Made by a program: the position numbers and the translations under genes. From CAWEHQ01 sp051001995 (GTDB taxonomy: Bacteria > Actinomycetota > Thermoleophilia > Solirubrobacterales > Thermoleophilaceae), in assembly GCA_051001995.1 (NCBI GenBank), contig JBPCMT010000068.1, positions 1-8,994 of the forward strand: a stretch of DNA of 8,994 nucleotides. Direction: 5' to 3'. Within the stretch, counting starts at the first letter, position 1. Each line of letters starts with the position of its first letter. Shown piece by piece: positions 1-5,143 of this stretch. The notes under the pieces are model-generated. The model made no database searches. It saw only the letters and a program-made list of their open reading frames with translations, and was not told where the DNA came from.

Positions 1-307
1 GGGCGAACAGCTGGCGATCGCACATCCAGCAGTGGCCGCAGGCGATGTTGAACGGCACCACGATCCGGTCGCCGGGCTTGATGTGGCTCACCTCGGAGCC
101 CACCTCCTCGACGATCCCCATCGGCTCGTGGCCGAGGATGTCGCCCTCGTCGATGAACGGGCCGAGCACCTCGTAGAGGTGGAGGTCCGAGCCGCAGATC
201 GCCGTGGAGGTGATGCGCACGATCGCGTCGGTCGGTTGCTCGATGCTCGGGTCCGGGAAGGTGTCCACCCGTACGTCCCGCTTGCCGTGCCACGCGACTG
301 CCTTCAT
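1..307 (-). CDS. Zinc-dependent alcohol dehydrogenase (MDR family), N-terminal part, runs off the window
   Basis: The reverse strand reads an open frame from an ATG at 307 to the window edge (102 codons, 3' end missing). The protein begins MKAVAWHGKRDVRV and shows the landmarks of zinc-dependent medium-chain dehydrogenases: catalytic-zinc Cys38 in ICGSDLH, GHEPMG with the second zinc ligand His60, the VKPGDRV-like turn IKPGDRI, and the start of the structural-zinc lobe with Cys90, Cys93 and Cys96 in ACGHCWMC. Family members oxidise alcohols, or formaldehyde adducts in the FDH-like branch, with NAD(P)+ in the cytoplasm. The AxWHGxxDVRV start and the CGHCWMC lobe resemble the glutathione-independent formaldehyde-dehydrogenase-like branch, but the Rossmann domain lies outside, so substrate and cofactor are open. 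A strong Shine-Dalgarno precedes the ATG. It is divergent from the sigma factor gene. Confidence 0.93.
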   Translation of the reverse strand, partial: MKAVAWHGKRDVRVDTFPDPSIEQPTDAIVRITSTAICGSDLHLYEVLGPFIDEGDILGHEPMGIVEEVGSEVSHIKPGDRIVVPFNIACGHCWMCDRQLFA

Positions 308-310
308 CCG

Positions 311-322
311 TCCTCACCTCCC
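311..322 (-). promoter_or_regulatory. Ribosome binding site of the alcohol dehydrogenase gene
   Basis: On the reverse strand the sequence GGGAGGTGAGGA lies just upstream of the ATG at 307; its GGAGG core (317-321) is 9 nt from the start. This fixes the start codon. Confidence 0.75.
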
Positions 323-507
323 GGGTCGCCGCTCGCGCAGGAACCGCTCGAATGCCCGATCCCGGCGCACTACCCCGATGCCGCGTCCCTAACCGCGCTC
401 GTGCGCGCTGATGGCGTCGGCGCGGGGACCGGCGGCGTCTCGCCCCCTTCGATCGGGCAGAATCACGGCCGGGATGCCAGCATTCAGGGGTCAGCGGTGA
501 GCCAAGC
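323..507. other. Divergent intergenic region between alcohol dehydrogenase and ECF sigma genes
   Basis: About 215 bp separate the two divergent starts, so promoters for both must lie here or overlap the gene starts. I see no convincing sigma-70 -35/-10 pair. GGAACC at 340-345 looks like an ECF -35 element, but no clear partner (CGTC or CGAAT) sits 16-17 bp downstream. No long repeat or RNA gene is visible. Confidence 0.4.
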
Positions 508-514
508 GGAGAGG
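508..514 (+). promoter_or_regulatory. Ribosome binding site deciding the sigma factor start
   Basis: GGAGAGG at 508-514 is 9 nt before GTG 524, supporting that start. A competing in-frame GTG at 497 has AGGGG 6 nt upstream, so the choice is not certain. Confidence 0.5.
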
Positions 515-523
515 GTCCAGCCG

Positions 524-1108
524 GTGAGTGCGCCCGCGGCGACTCCGGGGACAGCCGACGACTCCGAGCTCCTGGGGCGCCTCGCCGCCGGGGACCAGGA
601 CGAGCCGCTGCGCACCCTGTACCGCCGCTACGGCGGTCGCATCTACGGGCTCGGCCTGCAGCTGCTCGGCGATCGCGGGATGGCCGAGGAGCTAGTCCAG
701 GAGACCTTCCTGCGGCTCTGGCGGTCGGCCCGTCGCTTCGATGCCGGCCGGGGGTCGGCTCGGACGTTCATCTTCACTCTCGCGCGTCGCGCGGCGATCG
801 ACATGCGCCGCCGGGCGGCGGCGCGTCCTCAGGAGCGGCCGCGGGACTTCGGGTCCGACGAGTCGGCAGGGCTCGCCGTCGACGATGCGCGCTTTGACCA
901 GGTGGTGCTCTCGCTGGACGTGCGCGACGCGATCGACCTCTTGTCGGAGAAGCACCGCGAGGTTCTCGAGCTCCACTACCGGCGCGACCTGACCCAGCAG
1001 CAGATCGCGGAGCGCCTCGAGTGCCCCGTCGGGACCGTCAAGACGCGCACCTACTACGCGCTGCGAGCGCTCAAGCTGGAGTTCGAGGAGCGTGGGATCG
1101 ATGGCTGA
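524..1108 (+). CDS. ECF RNA polymerase sigma factor (SigK-like)
   Basis: This 194-residue sigma factor directs RNA polymerase to alternative promoters. Region 2 spans about residues 14-97, with the DSELLGRLAAGD start, the helix AEELVQETFLRLWR and the -10-recognition stretch ending in FTLARRAAIDMRRR. A linker rich in Arg, Asp and Ala leads to region 4 (about 127-186), with LSEKHREVLELHY, the helix-turn-helix LTQQQIAERLECPVGTVKTR and a final ALRALK. The frame is open far upstream (to 32), but that stretch is antisense to the alcohol dehydrogenase gene, so I start at GTG 524, with GTG 497 (203 aa) as alternative. Its stop overlaps the anti-sigma gene by 8 bp. The order sigma then membrane anti-sigma matches SigK-RskA or SigL-RslA-type pairs, where the anti-sigma holds the sigma factor at the membrane until a signal releases it. 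The signal and regulon are not readable here. Confidence 0.95.
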   Translation: MSAPAATPGTADDSELLGRLAAGDQDEPLRTLYRRYGGRIYGLGLQLLGDRGMAEELVQETFLRLWRSARRFDAGRGSARTFIFTLARRAAIDMRRRAAARPQERPRDFGSDESAGLAVDDARFDQVVLSLDVRDAIDLLSEKHREVLELHYRRDLTQQQIAERLECPVGTVKTRTYYALRALKLEFEERGIDG

Positions 1109-1880
1109 TCGTCGGAGCGCCCATCCCGAGCTCGCGGCCTACCTGCTCGACGCCCTCGAGGCGGATGAGCGCTCGGAGTTCGAGCGCCACCTGACGGACT
1201 GCCACAGCTGCCGGCAGGAGCTCCGCGAGCTCGAAGGCGCGGCGGAGCTGCTCGGCCGCGCGGCGCCGCCGTACGGGGCGCCCACCGGCCTGGAGGATCG
1301 CGTGGTCGCCGCCGTGAAGGAGGCCGCGGCGGCGGAGGAGGCCGCGGCGGCGGCGGGCGAGCCGGCGGTCGACGGGCGACCGGCTCGTTACCTCCGGCGC
1401 GAGCGCGCGCGAGGGATCCTCGGTGGATGGGCGCCGCGCCTGGCGCTCGCCGGCGCGGCGGCCGCCGTCCTGGCCGCGGCTTTCCTGGTCGGCGACCGAC
1501 TTGGCGACGAGGACCTCCCCGGGACCCCGGAGCTCGAGGCGACGCTCGAGGCACCGTCCGGCGATACCGGCCAGGCGACGGCCAGCGTGCGCGAGACCGG
1601 ACTGGGGCGCGTCATCCTGTTCGAGTCGGGCGACCTGCCGATCCTCCCGGAGGGGGAGCTCTACGAGCTCTGGTTCGTCGGTCCCGGCGACACGCTGGAG
1701 GACCCCAACCGCATCTCCGCCGGCACCTTCCATCCGGATGAGCGGGGCAACTCCGACGTGCGACTCCACGCGGCGGTCGATCCCGCGCAGTTCCCGGAGC
1801 TGAGCGTCACCGCGGAGCCGGGCGACGGCAACCCCGAGCGGACCGGACCGGAGGTGCTGCGCTCGGCGCCCGGGGAGTGA
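1101..1880 (+). CDS. Membrane-anchored anti-sigma factor, zinc-finger plus RskA-type domain
   Basis: This 259-residue partner of the preceding sigma factor has three parts. Residues 1-55 form an anti-sigma zinc-finger domain with His30-x3-Cys34-x2-Cys37 (HLTDCHSC), which in characterised members wraps the sigma factor. A low-complexity Ala/Glu linker (about 70-90) follows, then basic residues and one transmembrane helix at about 112-131 (LALAGAAAAVLAAAFLV). Residues 150-259 are extracytoplasmic and match the RskA C-terminal domain: GRVILFESGDLP, GELYELWFVGPGD, SAGTF, and a final TAEPGDGNPERTGPEVL resembling the LTxEPxGGSxxPTGPxVL ending of the family. ATG 1101 is preferred over an upstream in-frame GTG at 1092 because GGAG at 1085-1088 suits the ATG better. 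The 8 bp overlap with the sigma gene implies translational coupling and matched amounts of the two proteins. Confidence 0.94.
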   Translation: MADRRSAHPELAAYLLDALEADERSEFERHLTDCHSCRQELRELEGAAELLGRAAPPYGAPTGLEDRVVAAVKEAAAAEEAAAAAGEPAVDGRPARYLRRERARGILGGWAPRLALAGAAAAVLAAAFLVGDRLGDEDLPGTPELEATLEAPSGDTGQATASVRETGLGRVILFESGDLPILPEGELYELWFVGPGDTLEDPNRISAGTFHPDERGNSDVRLHAAVDPAQFPELSVTAEPGDGNPERTGPEVLRSAPGE

Positions 1881-1921
1881 CCGCTGGCCGCACCGGCCCT
1901 CGCTCGGAGAGAGCCCCGCGC

Positions 1922-2158
1922 CTACACGTGTCCGCCGCGCGCCATGAAGCGACGGACGAGGAGCCGAAGCCGAGCGCGCTCGGTCTCGGTCAGGTTGGCG
2001 GTCCGTCCGCGCGACCTCGCCACGAGACGCCCGAGCTCGCGTCGATCATCGGGCGGGAGGGCGTCCCAACGGACCTTCGCCGCCCGCACGATGCGCTCGG
2101 CGATCCACAGCCACGGCGCCGCCCGTAGCCGGCCGAGTCTGCCGATTGGCGGCCGCAC
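1922..2158 (-). CDS. Small conserved-looking hypothetical protein (78 aa)
   Basis: The protein has 78 residues and starts at GTG 2158. It is basic and predicted helical: an amphipathic N-terminal stretch (WLWIAERIVRAAKVRW), then ALPPDDRRELGRLVARSRGR, then ANLTETERARLRLLVRRF. The pattern of a Pro-Pro turn, a basic SRGR/SKGR block, NLT and a final Arg-rich helix resembles short uncharacterised actinobacterial proteins I recall; this is recognition of style, not a search result. There is no signal peptide and no convincing membrane helix. It lies 74 bp behind the membrane-protein gene in the same direction and converges on the anti-sigma gene with 41 bp between stops. No good Shine-Dalgarno is seen, so the start is uncertain. 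Function unknown; a nucleic-acid-binding role is possible from the charge only. Confidence 0.68.
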   Translation of the reverse strand: MRPPIGRLGRLRAAPWLWIAERIVRAAKVRWDALPPDDRRELGRLVARSRGRTANLTETERARLRLLVRRFMARGGHV

Positions 2159-2232
2159 CGCTAGAGCCGGGGGCGGTCGCTCGCCGACAATCCCACCGGC
2201 CTCCGGCGGCGCCTGGCGACCGAGGCAGCCAT

Positions 2233-2685
2233 CTACTGGTCGCCCGGGAGCTGTTGCTGAGCCTCGTCCTGGAGCTGCTCGGGGATCTGGTTCTCGATCT
2301 CGTCGGGAAGGCCCTCGAGGTCAAGGCTCGAGAGGAGCGCGACCCCGGCGACGACCAGCAGGCCGACCAGCACGGAGAGGATCGTGGCGATCAGCCCGGT
2401 TATGAAACCGGCCCGGGCGCGGCCGTGGCCGCGCGGGTCCGCGGCTCCCGACGCCGAGCGGCGGCGGGCGATGCTGCCCATGATCATGGCGGCGATCCCC
2501 AGCGGCAGCGCCAGGAAGAACAACCCGCCGAAGGTGAAGATCACCGCCACCAGCGCGATGACCCCGATGACCACGGCCGCGGTCGCGAGGCCCGTTCCCT
2601 GGCGGTGGCCCTGAGGAGCTGCGCCGTGTTGCGGCGGGGAGCCCTCGCGGCGCTCGACGTCTGTGGCGTCACGTTGGTAGGCCAT
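2233..2685 (-). CDS. DUF4190-like small membrane protein
   Basis: This 150-residue protein is predicted to sit in the cytoplasmic membrane. Residues 1-31 are polar and Gln/His/Arg-rich (probably cytoplasmic). Two hydrophobic helices follow, about 32-52 (TGLATAAVVIGVIALVAVIF) and 54-73 (GGLFFLALPLGIAAMIMGSI), then a basic loop (ARRRSASGAADPRGHGRAR) and a third helix at about 92-117. The tail is acidic and Gln-rich (PDEIENQIPEQLQDEAQQQLPGDQ). The pattern of paired helices, a GxIAxxR-type turn and a further AGFITGLI helix is that of the DUF4190/DUF4064-like family, whose role is unknown. The ATG at 2685 has GGAGA 11 nt upstream, a slightly long spacing. It stands behind a 167 bp gap containing inverted and direct repeats, so it probably has its own promoter. 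Confidence 0.85.
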   Translation of the reverse strand: MAYQRDATDVERREGSPPQHGAAPQGHRQGTGLATAAVVIGVIALVAVIFTFGGLFFLALPLGIAAMIMGSIARRRSASGAADPRGHGRARAGFITGLIATILSVLVGLLVVAGVALLSSLDLEGLPDEIENQIPEQLQDEAQQQLPGDQ

Positions 2686-2720
2686 CTGTTGGTTCGTCTC
2701 CGTTCTCGAGGGTGTCAGCT

Positions 2721-2739
2721 CCAGGACAGGCGGTCCTGG
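2721..2739. repeat. Perfect inverted repeat CCAGGAC-N5-GTCCTGG
   Basis: Two 7 bp arms (2721-2727 and 2733-2739) flank AGGCG. It lies 35-54 bp in front of the ATG of the DUF4190-like gene, a position that suits either an operator or a 5'-leader hairpin. No T-run follows on either strand, so a rho-independent terminator is unlikely. Confidence 0.55.
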
Positions 2740-2773
2740 CGACTTGTTTCAAGGCATTTGCCCGTTCCCGACC

Positions 2774-2816
2774 ACATAAACGCCCCTCTATCGACCGCGG
2801 TTTACATAAGCGCGGT
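2774..2816. repeat. Direct repeat ACATAARCGC (30 bp apart) overlapping an inverted repeat ACCGCG/CGCGGT
   Basis: ACATAAACGC at 2774-2783 recurs as ACATAAGCGC at 2804-2813, one base different, exactly 30 bp apart (about three helical turns). Around the second copy ACCGCG (2794-2799) and CGCGGT (2811-2816) form a 6 bp inverted repeat with an 11 bp spacer. The stretch is notably AT-richer than its surroundings. Placement between the proline-dehydrogenase-like and DUF4190-like genes suggests a promoter/operator region; no regulator is known. Confidence 0.45.
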
Positions 2817-2852
2817 TATCGAGCGTTGGATCGGGGGCGGGGGCCGAGATCG

Positions 2853-3575
2853 TCAGGCCCCATGCTTCTCGCCCAGGCGACGCAGCCAGTAGCGCGGCCA
2901 GTCCTCGCCGTAGGGCACGTAGAGGCGGACGCTGTGTCCCCGCAGGAGGAGGTCGCTCGCGTCGGCCGGGCGGACGCCGAGCAGCATCTCCACGCCAATG
3001 CCGTCGAGCGATGTGAGCAGCGCCTCGCGGATGACCGGATCATGGGTTGCGATCGAGAGAGCGGCGCCGCCGGCATGCAGGCGGTGCGCGAGGCGCAGGA
3101 ACGCGAGGTCGGTCTCCTCGCCCCAGGCGAAGGCGACCGCGCGGGGCTCGATGTGCGCGCCCTTCACCAGGAGGATCGGGACGTTCGCTTCGAGCAGGCG
3201 CTCCGCGTTCACGGCGCTCTGGCGAAGGTTGGCCTGGAGTGTCTGCGTGATCGGGGCGCCGTCGGCGGCGAGCGCCAGGCTCAGGTCGATGATCGCCTCG
3301 GTCCTGGTGCTGTCGTGGGCGCGTACCTGAAGCCGGGCGCCGGCGGGCAGACGCTCCGAGATCCGCTTGACCTGCCGGCGACAGAGGTCCGCCGAGACGT
3401 CGAGGCCGACGTTCGATAGGTCGAGCCACACGTTCGCTTCGGCGGGAGCTCCCTCCAGGGCTTCGACGAGCCGCAGGTACTCCCTCACCTTGCGCTCGAC
3501 GACCTCCGCGTCGCTGACCGCCTCGCCGAAGTAATCGACGCCGACGGCGAATCCCTGCGTGTCGAGCCTCTCCAC
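2853..3575 (-). CDS. Proline-dehydrogenase-fold protein, start uncertain
   Basis: Proline dehydrogenases are FAD-dependent TIM-barrel enzymes oxidising L-proline to pyrroline-5-carboxylate. From GTG 3575 the protein has 240 residues, shorter than the usual ~300. Barrel strands and motifs run in family order: GVDYFGE (12-18), WLDLSNVGLDV (50-60), QTLQANLRQS (111-120), LLVKGAHIEP (135-144), SIATHDP (174-180), VEMLLGVRP (195-203) and LYVPYGEDWPRYWLRRLGE (218-236), whose Arg pair 232-233 corresponds to the substrate-carboxylate-binding arginines. Compared by memory with E. coli PutA and Thermus ProDH, other active-site positions differ: Lys to Asp52, Asp to Arg85, the flavin-contacting Arg to Leu135, and Tyr to His141. 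It may therefore be a divergent or non-catalytic paralogue. The frame stays open upstream to the stop of the VapC gene (see separate entry). It is probably co-transcribed with the toxin-antitoxin genes. Confidence 0.85.
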   Translation of the reverse strand: MERLDTQGFAVGVDYFGEAVSDAEVVERKVREYLRLVEALEGAPAEANVWLDLSNVGLDVSADLCRRQVKRISERLPAGARLQVRAHDSTRTEAIIDLSLALAADGAPITQTLQANLRQSAVNAERLLEANVPILLVKGAHIEPRAVAFAWGEETDLAFLRLAHRLHAGGAALSIATHDPVIREALLTSLDGIGVEMLLGVRPADASDLLLRGHSVRLYVPYGEDWPRYWLRRLGEKHGA

Positions 3576-3737
3576 GGTGGACAGGGCCTCGTCGAGGGTC
3601 GCGCCGCCGAGGTACGGTCGCGCGGCCCGCAGCGCGCGTCTGCGTACGGTCGCGTTCCCGCGCAGCAGGCTCCCGACTCGACCACTCGCGGCAAGGCGGT
3701 AGAGAGCCCGGCGGGCGAGCGGTCCGATCGCCGCTCC
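3576..3737 (-). other. In-frame N-terminal extension of the proline-dehydrogenase-like gene lacking a normal start codon
   Basis: Reading on the reverse strand, 54 sense codons connect the VapC TAG (3738-3740) to GTG 3575. They encode a protein-like stretch with LARRALYRLAASGRV, LLRGNATVRRRALRAARPYL and GGATLDEALSTVERL. The last part resembles the helix RFVAGETLxEALxxxExL that normally precedes the first barrel strand of proline dehydrogenases. No ATG, GTG or TTG occurs in the stretch. An ATC at 3728-3726 lies 5 nt behind GGGAG (3738-3734); starting there would give 291 residues, the normal family length. Possibilities are a rare AUC start, an ATG-to-ATC mutation, a CTG start further in, or a sequencing error. 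Confidence 0.6.
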
Positions 3738-4142
3738 CTAGACGAGCAGGCGCGCGTCGGCGCCGCAGCGCGCGTAGGTGTCCAGCGCGCGACGGTCGAG
3801 CGTGACTACCTGGGCTCCCGCCTCTCGCGCCGCCAACGCGATGACGCCGTCGTAGGTCGCGCCGCCTCCCACTCCGGCCTCGCTCAACGTGCGCGGTGCG
3901 CACGCGTGGGCGTCCGGATCCAACGCGAGGCGCTCGCTCCGGAAGGTCCGCTCGAGGAACTCGACCGCTATCGCGGGATCGACACGAAACGGCTCGGGCA
4001 GGCGCGTCAGGACCGAGTAGGCCTCGAGCGCCGTGTGGGCGACCAGACGCGGAGCGGCGGCGAGGACACGGCGAGCCCGCGCGTGATGCTCGTGCCAGGG
4101 GGCGAAGGTCGCGACAACCACCGAGGTGTCGAGTGCGATCAC
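3738..4142 (-). CDS. VapC-like PIN-domain toxin (partner of AbrB-type antitoxin)
   Basis: This 134-residue protein has the full PIN-domain layout. VapC toxins are Mg2+-dependent ribonucleases that cut tRNA, rRNA or mRNA when freed from antitoxin. The acidic residues expected in the active site are present: Asp5 in ALDTSVVV, Glu40 in HTALEAYSVLTRL, Asp98 in ATYDGVIALAA and Asp116 in VVTLDRRA. Length and motif spacing are typical, so an intact nuclease is expected. Its ATG overlaps the antitoxin stop by 4 bp (4139-4142), the usual coupled arrangement. The TAG stop at 3738 is followed directly, in the same frame, by the proline-dehydrogenase-like coding stretch. Its RNA target cannot be inferred. 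Confidence 0.93.
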   Translation of the reverse strand: MIALDTSVVVATFAPWHEHHARARRVLAAAPRLVAHTALEAYSVLTRLPEPFRVDPAIAVEFLERTFRSERLALDPDAHACAPRTLSEAGVGGGATYDGVIALAAREAGAQVVTLDRRALDTYARCGADARLLV

Positions 4143-4384
4143 CGACGGATGCGCTCGAGCGTGTCCCTGACGGCCTCGGTGGTGAGTGTCGGCATCTGGC
4201 GGTCAGCGATCGCCGCCACGCCGTGCTCATGCTCCTCGAGGCGCATCGGCGTGGCTGGAACGTCGATCTCGATCCGACGGTCGACGACGCTCAGCTCGAG
4301 CTCGGTACCGGCGGTGAGGCCCAGATCGTCGCGGACCGGCTTGGGAACGACGATCCGCCCTGCCGCGTCGATGGTAGTCCGCAT
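4139..4384 (-). CDS. AbrB/MazE-type (swapped-hairpin) antitoxin, VapB-like
   Basis: This 81-residue antitoxin has an N-terminal SpoVT-AbrB DNA-binding fold (residues 1-45): TTIDAAGRIVVPKPVRDDLGL followed by TAGTELELSVVDRRIEIDV. The DAAGRIVVPKPVR core is the family signature. The C-terminal part (about 46-81, with PATPMRLEEHEHG and TTEAVRDTLERIRR) would be the toxin-wrapping tail. Such proteins neutralise the PIN toxin and repress their own operon as dimers. The stop and the toxin ATG overlap as ATGA. ATG 4384 is the natural start because the domain begins immediately; no Shine-Dalgarno precedes it, and a -10-like hexamer 6 nt upstream suggests leaderless translation. Confidence 0.93.
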   Translation of the reverse strand: MRTTIDAAGRIVVPKPVRDDLGLTAGTELELSVVDRRIEIDVPATPMRLEEHEHGVAAIADRQMPTLTTEAVRDTLERIRR

Positions 4385-4390
4385 GGCATG

Positions 4391-4396
4391 ACGATA
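4391..4396 (-). promoter_or_regulatory. Putative -10 element for a leaderless abrB-type antitoxin transcript
   Basis: On the reverse strand TATCGT, fitting the actinobacterial TANNNT -10 pattern, ends 6 nt before the ATG at 4384, so transcription would begin at or next to the A of the start codon. No Shine-Dalgarno is present. A good -35 element is not seen. Confidence 0.45.
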
Positions 4397-4442
4397 CCAG
4401 CGGTCGTACTCGCCGCTGCCAGGCCGTCTGCCGGGCCGGCGC

Positions 4443-4838
4443 TCAGCCGCGCTGCACGCGCAGGTCGGTTGCGAGACCGGCGAGGACGTCGAAGTCGTCG
4501 TCCTGGCTCCAGATCACGAGGTCGTGGACCAGTGCCGTCGCGGCGACGATCGCGTCCATGGCGCCCGCCCGGCGGCCCCGGGCCCTGGCTCGGGCGAGTA
4601 AATCGGCGAGCCTCTCCGCCACCAGCTCGTCGTAGGGAAGCGCCACGAAGGCCCTGGCGCGAGCCAGCGTCGCCTCGCGCAGCGTCTGCAAGGGCGCCCG
4701 CTCGGCGCGATGCACACCGACGATGAGCTCGGTGAGCGTCGCCACCGAGATGCGCGCTTCTCCCGGCGGCGGGCCGGCGAGTTGTCTGCGTTGCTCGGCG
4801 GCCACGAAGACGCTCGTGTCGACCAGGTAGCCGTTCAG
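4443..4838 (-). CDS. VapC-like PIN-domain toxin (partner of Phd-type antitoxin), apparent CTG start
   Basis: From CTG 4838 the protein has 131 residues, typical for VapC. It begins (L/M)NGYLVDTSVFVAAEQ and carries the PIN acidic residues: Asp7 in VDTS, Glu37 in ATLTELIVGVHR, Asp95 in AMDAIVAATAL and the Asp113-115 cluster in WSQDDDFDVL. It should be an intact Mg2+-dependent RNase. The frame extends upstream, but through sequence overlapping the antitoxin with no ATG, GTG or TTG nearby. The first reasonable start is a CTG whose last two bases form the antitoxin stop (CTGA), where ATGA or GTGA would be usual. Translation would then depend on ribosomes finishing the antitoxin. The start is inferred; the coding identity is secure. 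Confidence 0.9.
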   Translation of the reverse strand: MNGYLVDTSVFVAAEQRRQLAGPPPGEARISVATLTELIVGVHRAERAPLQTLREATLARARAFVALPYDELVAERLADLLARARARGRRAGAMDAIVAATALVHDLVIWSQDDDFDVLAGLATDLRVQRG

Positions 4839-5098
4839 CGGGTGGCCATGTCGTCGGTCGTGAGCCCGGCGTCGAAGTCCGAGGCGTCGGAGGCGACATT
4901 CAACTCGCCGGCCAGCTCGCTGATCGCGGCCAGGTCCCCCAGGAGCAGCTCCGAAGGGCGCCGTTCGCTGCGGGAGCGGCGCGGGAGGATGTCTGCCACG
5001 GGACGGCCGTGAACCGTGAGAACGACAGCCTCGCCACCCTCGATCGCTGCAATGACGCGCCCCGTGTGGTTGCGGAGCTCCCTCACCGATACATCCAT
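4835..5098 (-). CDS. Phd/YefM-type antitoxin, VapB-like
   Basis: This 87-residue protein has the Phd/YefM N-terminal fold: MDVSVRELRNHTGRVIAAIEGGEAVVLTVHGRPVADILPR contains the VRELRNHT dimerisation/DNA-binding helix and the VxGRPVAxLxP strand typical of the family. The C-terminal half (about 45-87: ELLLGDLAAISELAGEL, FDAGLTTDDMATR) is acidic and would be the toxin-neutralising tail. ATG 5098 is chosen because it places the family motif at the N-terminus; an in-frame GTG at 5107 would add Met-Pro-Arg, but a -10-like TACGCT directly abuts that GTG. The gene begins 45 bp after the GST-N gene and overlaps the toxin through CTGA. Confidence 0.9.
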   Translation of the reverse strand: MDVSVRELRNHTGRVIAAIEGGEAVVLTVHGRPVADILPRRSRSERRPSELLLGDLAAISELAGELNVASDASDFDAGLTTDDMATR

Positions 5099-5107
5099 TC
5101 GTGGCAC

Positions 5108-5113
5108 AGCGTA
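5108..5113 (-). promoter_or_regulatory. Candidate -10 element for the Phd-type antitoxin gene
   Basis: TACGCT on the reverse strand fits TANNNT and lies 9 nt before ATG 5098, which would give a very short or absent leader. No convincing -35 or Shine-Dalgarno is seen, so this is weak. Confidence 0.3.
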
Positions 5114-5143
5114 GCACTAACGACGGGGTCGGCGAAATGGCGC

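Noticed and set aside
340..365. GGAACC as the -35 of an autoregulated ECF promoter
   Set aside because: No matching -10 (CGTC, CGTT or CGAAT) at 16-17 bp spacing, and the position is far from the sigma start.
32..523. Long N-terminal extension of the sigma factor frame
   Set aside because: Up to 307 it is antisense to a clear alcohol dehydrogenase gene, and the rest has no sigma-like sequence; normal-length starts with ribosome binding sites exist at 497 and 524.
1886..1898. GGCCG-CAC-CGGCC hairpin between the convergent anti-sigma and small-protein genes as a terminator
   Set aside because: Only a 5 bp stem with no T-run on either strand; expected by chance in DNA of this GC content.
2146..2892. 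248-codon plus-strand frame
   Set aside because: Antisense to the DUF4190-like gene, which shows three membrane helices; this frame has no domain signal.
3575..4142. A genuine PIN-proline dehydrogenase fusion through TAG readthrough
   Set aside because: The frames match, but the GGGAG overlapping the stop and the normal ProDH length from just behind it favour separate translation; nothing suggests TAG recoding.
3040..4230. 396-codon minus-strand frame across ProDH, VapC and AbrB genes
   Set aside because: Arg/Pro-rich shadow frame crossing three genes that have recognisable products in other frames.
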